A stretch of 16,682 nt of DNA from Fidelibacterota bacterium (GTDB taxonomy: Bacteria > Fidelibacterota > Marinisomatia > Marinisomatales > TCS55). Shown here one piece after another: positions 15,419-16,682 of this stretch. The notes beneath the pieces are model-generated. The model saw nothing but the letters and a program-made list of their open reading frames with translations, was not told the DNA's origin and made no database searches. The number at the start of each line of letters is the position of its first letter. Positions within the stretch are counted from its first letter, which is position 1. The position numbers were made by a program, and so were the translations under genes. Where the stretch lies: assembly GCA_002713455.1 (NCBI GenBank), contig PASX01000058.1:1-16682 (forward strand), written 5' to 3'.

Positions 15419-15943
15419 ATGGTAAAAAAATTCAATTGGAATAAGTGGACAAGGAAAACCCATTATTGGGGTTCATTTATAGTATTACTTCCAGTTTTAA
15501 TAATTATTGTAACCGGGATTTTTTTACAATTGAAAAAGGATGTTGTTTGGATTCAACCAGAAACTACTACTGGCCAAATCTCTAATGACCCATCAATCTC
15601 ATTTGAACAAATACTCGATATAGCAAAAACAATAAAAGAAGCTGGAATTAGTTCTTGGGAGGATATTGATCGATTAGATGTCAGAATAGGAAAAGGAATT
15701 GTAAAAGTAAGAAGTAATAATAGATGGGAAATCCAAATTGATACTCATTCAGGGGAAGTAACACAAGTTGCGTATAGAAGATCAGATCTTATTGAACAGA
15801 TTCATGATGGTTCGTGGTTTCATGATAAAGTAAAACTTTGGATTTTTTTGCCTTCAGGTATTATTCTTTTTGTGTTGTGGATTACAGGTTTTTATATGGT
15901 TTTATTACCTTACATAGTTAAATGGAGAAAAAAATTAAAATAA
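15419..15943 (+). CDS. PepSY-associated membrane protein
   Basis: 174 residues. A short basic start with W-x-R-K-T-H-Y-W-G (10-18) leads into a first membrane helix (about 19-37). A periplasmic PepSY-like segment (about 60-118) ends with a strand pair W103-E-I-Q-I-D-T-H-S-G-E-V. I-H-D-G-S-W-F-H-D (128-136) follows, then a second helix (about 139-165) with W-I-T-G-F-Y-M and a basic tail. This is the compact PepSY-TM layout; relatives occur near iron-uptake reductases and peptidases, but the function of this small form is not established. It lies 24 bases after the YccA-like gene and overlaps the next gene by 22 bases, so it probably belongs to the glyS transcript. Confidence 0.75.
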   Translation: MVKKFNWNKWTRKTHYWGSFIVLLPVLIIIVTGIFLQLKKDVVWIQPETTTGQISNDPSISFEQILDIAKTIKEAGISSWEDIDRLDVRIGKGIVKVRSNNRWEIQIDTHSGEVTQVAYRRSDLIEQIHDGSWFHDKVKLWIFLPSGIILFVLWITGFYMVLLPYIVKWRKKLK

Positions 15944-16682
15944 TTATAAAAAATTTATTTTTCTTTTTAGTACTTATTTTTACTACCTGTACATCAAAAA
16001 CATATGATTTAATAATTACTGATGGTTTTATAGCAGATGGTACAGGGTCAAGGTTATTTAAATCCAATATATATATAAGAAATGGTAAAATAGTTGAAAT
16101 TGGAATTAAAGATAATGCTGTAGGAACTAAAGTAATTAATGCAAAAGGTCTAGTAGTGGCACCAGGTTTTATTGATATGCATACTCATTCCGAGCGTAAA
16201 AGTCTGGATCATCCAGCGGTAGAAAACTATCTTCAACAAGGTGTAACAACAATGCTAGGGGGTAATTGTGGAAGTTCACCATATCCAATTTCTGATTTTA
16301 TTAGTAAAACTGAATCCAAAGGTATTGGTCCAAACTTAGCTTTATTAATAGGACATAATACAATACGCCAACAGGTTATGGGTACAGAAAATAGAATAGC
16401 TTCGAATCAAGAATTAAAAGAGATGCAAAAACTAGTTCAATTTTCAATGGACGATGGCGCTTTTGGCATGTCAACAGGATTAAAATATATTCCTGGAGCA
16501 TATTCGAATACAGAAGAAGTTGTAAAACTTGCATCAATAGTTGCTAAAAATGGAGGTTTTTATGCAACCCATATGCGGGAAGAAGGAATTGGTTTAATTA
16601 AAGCCACAGAAGAAGCAATAAATATTGGTAGAGAAGCAAAGCTTCCTGTACAGATTTCTCATCATAAAGCTGTTGGAAAATC
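15922..16682 (+). CDS. N-acyl-D-amino-acid deacylase (D-aminoacylase) family amidohydrolase, putative lipoprotein, 3' end cut
   Basis: 253 codons are visible before the window ends. A hydrophobic signal (about 11-22) ends in IFTTC with Cys23, an unusual but possible lipobox; a plain signal peptide is the alternative. The amidohydrolase follows: Y-D-L-I-I-T-D-G (28-35), N-G-K-I-V-E-I-G (54-61), V-V-A-P-G-F-I-D-M-H-T-H-S (78-90) with the metal-binding H87-x-H89, G-V-T-T and G-G-N-C-G (113-117) with C116 matching the zinc-binding cysteine of D-aminoacylases, S-T-G-L-K-Y-I-P-G-A (184-193), A-T-H-M-R (215-219) and Q-I-S-H-H-K (245-250). The family removes acyl groups from D-amino acids; export suggests peptidoglycan- or environment-derived substrates. 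The start overlaps the PepSY gene by 22 bases; no other in-frame ATG precedes H87 except M86. Confidence 0.88.
   Translation, partial: MEKKIKIIIKNLFFFLVLIFTTCTSKTYDLIITDGFIADGTGSRLFKSNIYIRNGKIVEIGIKDNAVGTKVINAKGLVVAPGFIDMHTHSERKSLDHPAVENYLQQGVTTMLGGNCGSSPYPISDFISKTESKGIGPNLALLIGHNTIRQQVMGTENRIASNQELKEMQKLVQFSMDDGAFGMSTGLKYIPGAYSNTEEVVKLASIVAKNGGFYATHMREEGIGLIKATEEAINIGREAKLPVQISHHKAVGK

Noticed and set aside
15175..15435. Minus-strand open frame over the end of the YccA-like gene
   Set aside because: It is antisense to conserved membrane-protein sequence, with low-complexity composition.

Overview
The window is AT-rich, gene-dense DNA from a Gram-negative bacterium. An outer-membrane LPS-assembly protein (LptD type), two lipoproteins and periplasmic enzymes show the double membrane. 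The gene content is a large OstA-fused LptD, a CrtD/CruF/CrtA carotenoid set, the dimeric form of glycyl-tRNA synthetase, a topoisomerase I without zinc fingers and a CC-W variant of CcmH. Together with the low GC, this fits an uncultured marine lineage of the Bacteroidota/FCB/Marinimicrobia (SAR406) neighbourhood. That placement is inference from gene types, not a database match.

Layout. 1-730 (minus): 5' part of an exported UshA-like metallophosphatase homologue with altered active-site motifs; it runs off the left edge. 751-1374 (plus): a membrane protein joining a YidD domain to a hydrophobic C-terminal module, divergent from the first gene with only 20 bases between the start codons. 1405-1477: tRNA-Thr(CGU). 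1557-4327: a tightly packed three-gene carotenoid operon (crtA-like ketolase, crtD-like 3,4-desaturase, cruF-like hydratase) for acyclic or monocyclic xanthophylls, closed by a hairpin plus T-run at 4349-4398 that could also serve the convergent gene. 4407-4814 (minus): an FKBP-type prolyl isomerase lipoprotein, with a strong dyad just upstream (4839-4878).

The rest is all on the plus strand and mostly housekeeping. An lptD - DUF2007-like - hisS unit covers 5068-10197, topA - ccmH-like 10265-13200, and glyS (dimeric type) - Bax-inhibitor-1/YccA-like - PepSY membrane protein - D-aminoacylase-like lipoprotein 13318 to the right edge (last gene cut). Several junctions overlap by a few bases, and three share an identical 8-base geometry (ATGNNTAA), suggesting translational coupling.

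I see no CRISPR array, insertion sequence, phage module or recognisable defence system. The more unusual items are the degenerate UshA-like protein with an ENCxC motif, the YidD fusion, the mixed-origin carotenoid operon, the CC-W CcmH, the dyad near the FKBP gene, a possible 48-codon gene before lptD, and a (CG)4 tract just upstream of topA. None amounts to a clearly new system. The longest stretch without a confident gene is 4815-5067 (253 bases).
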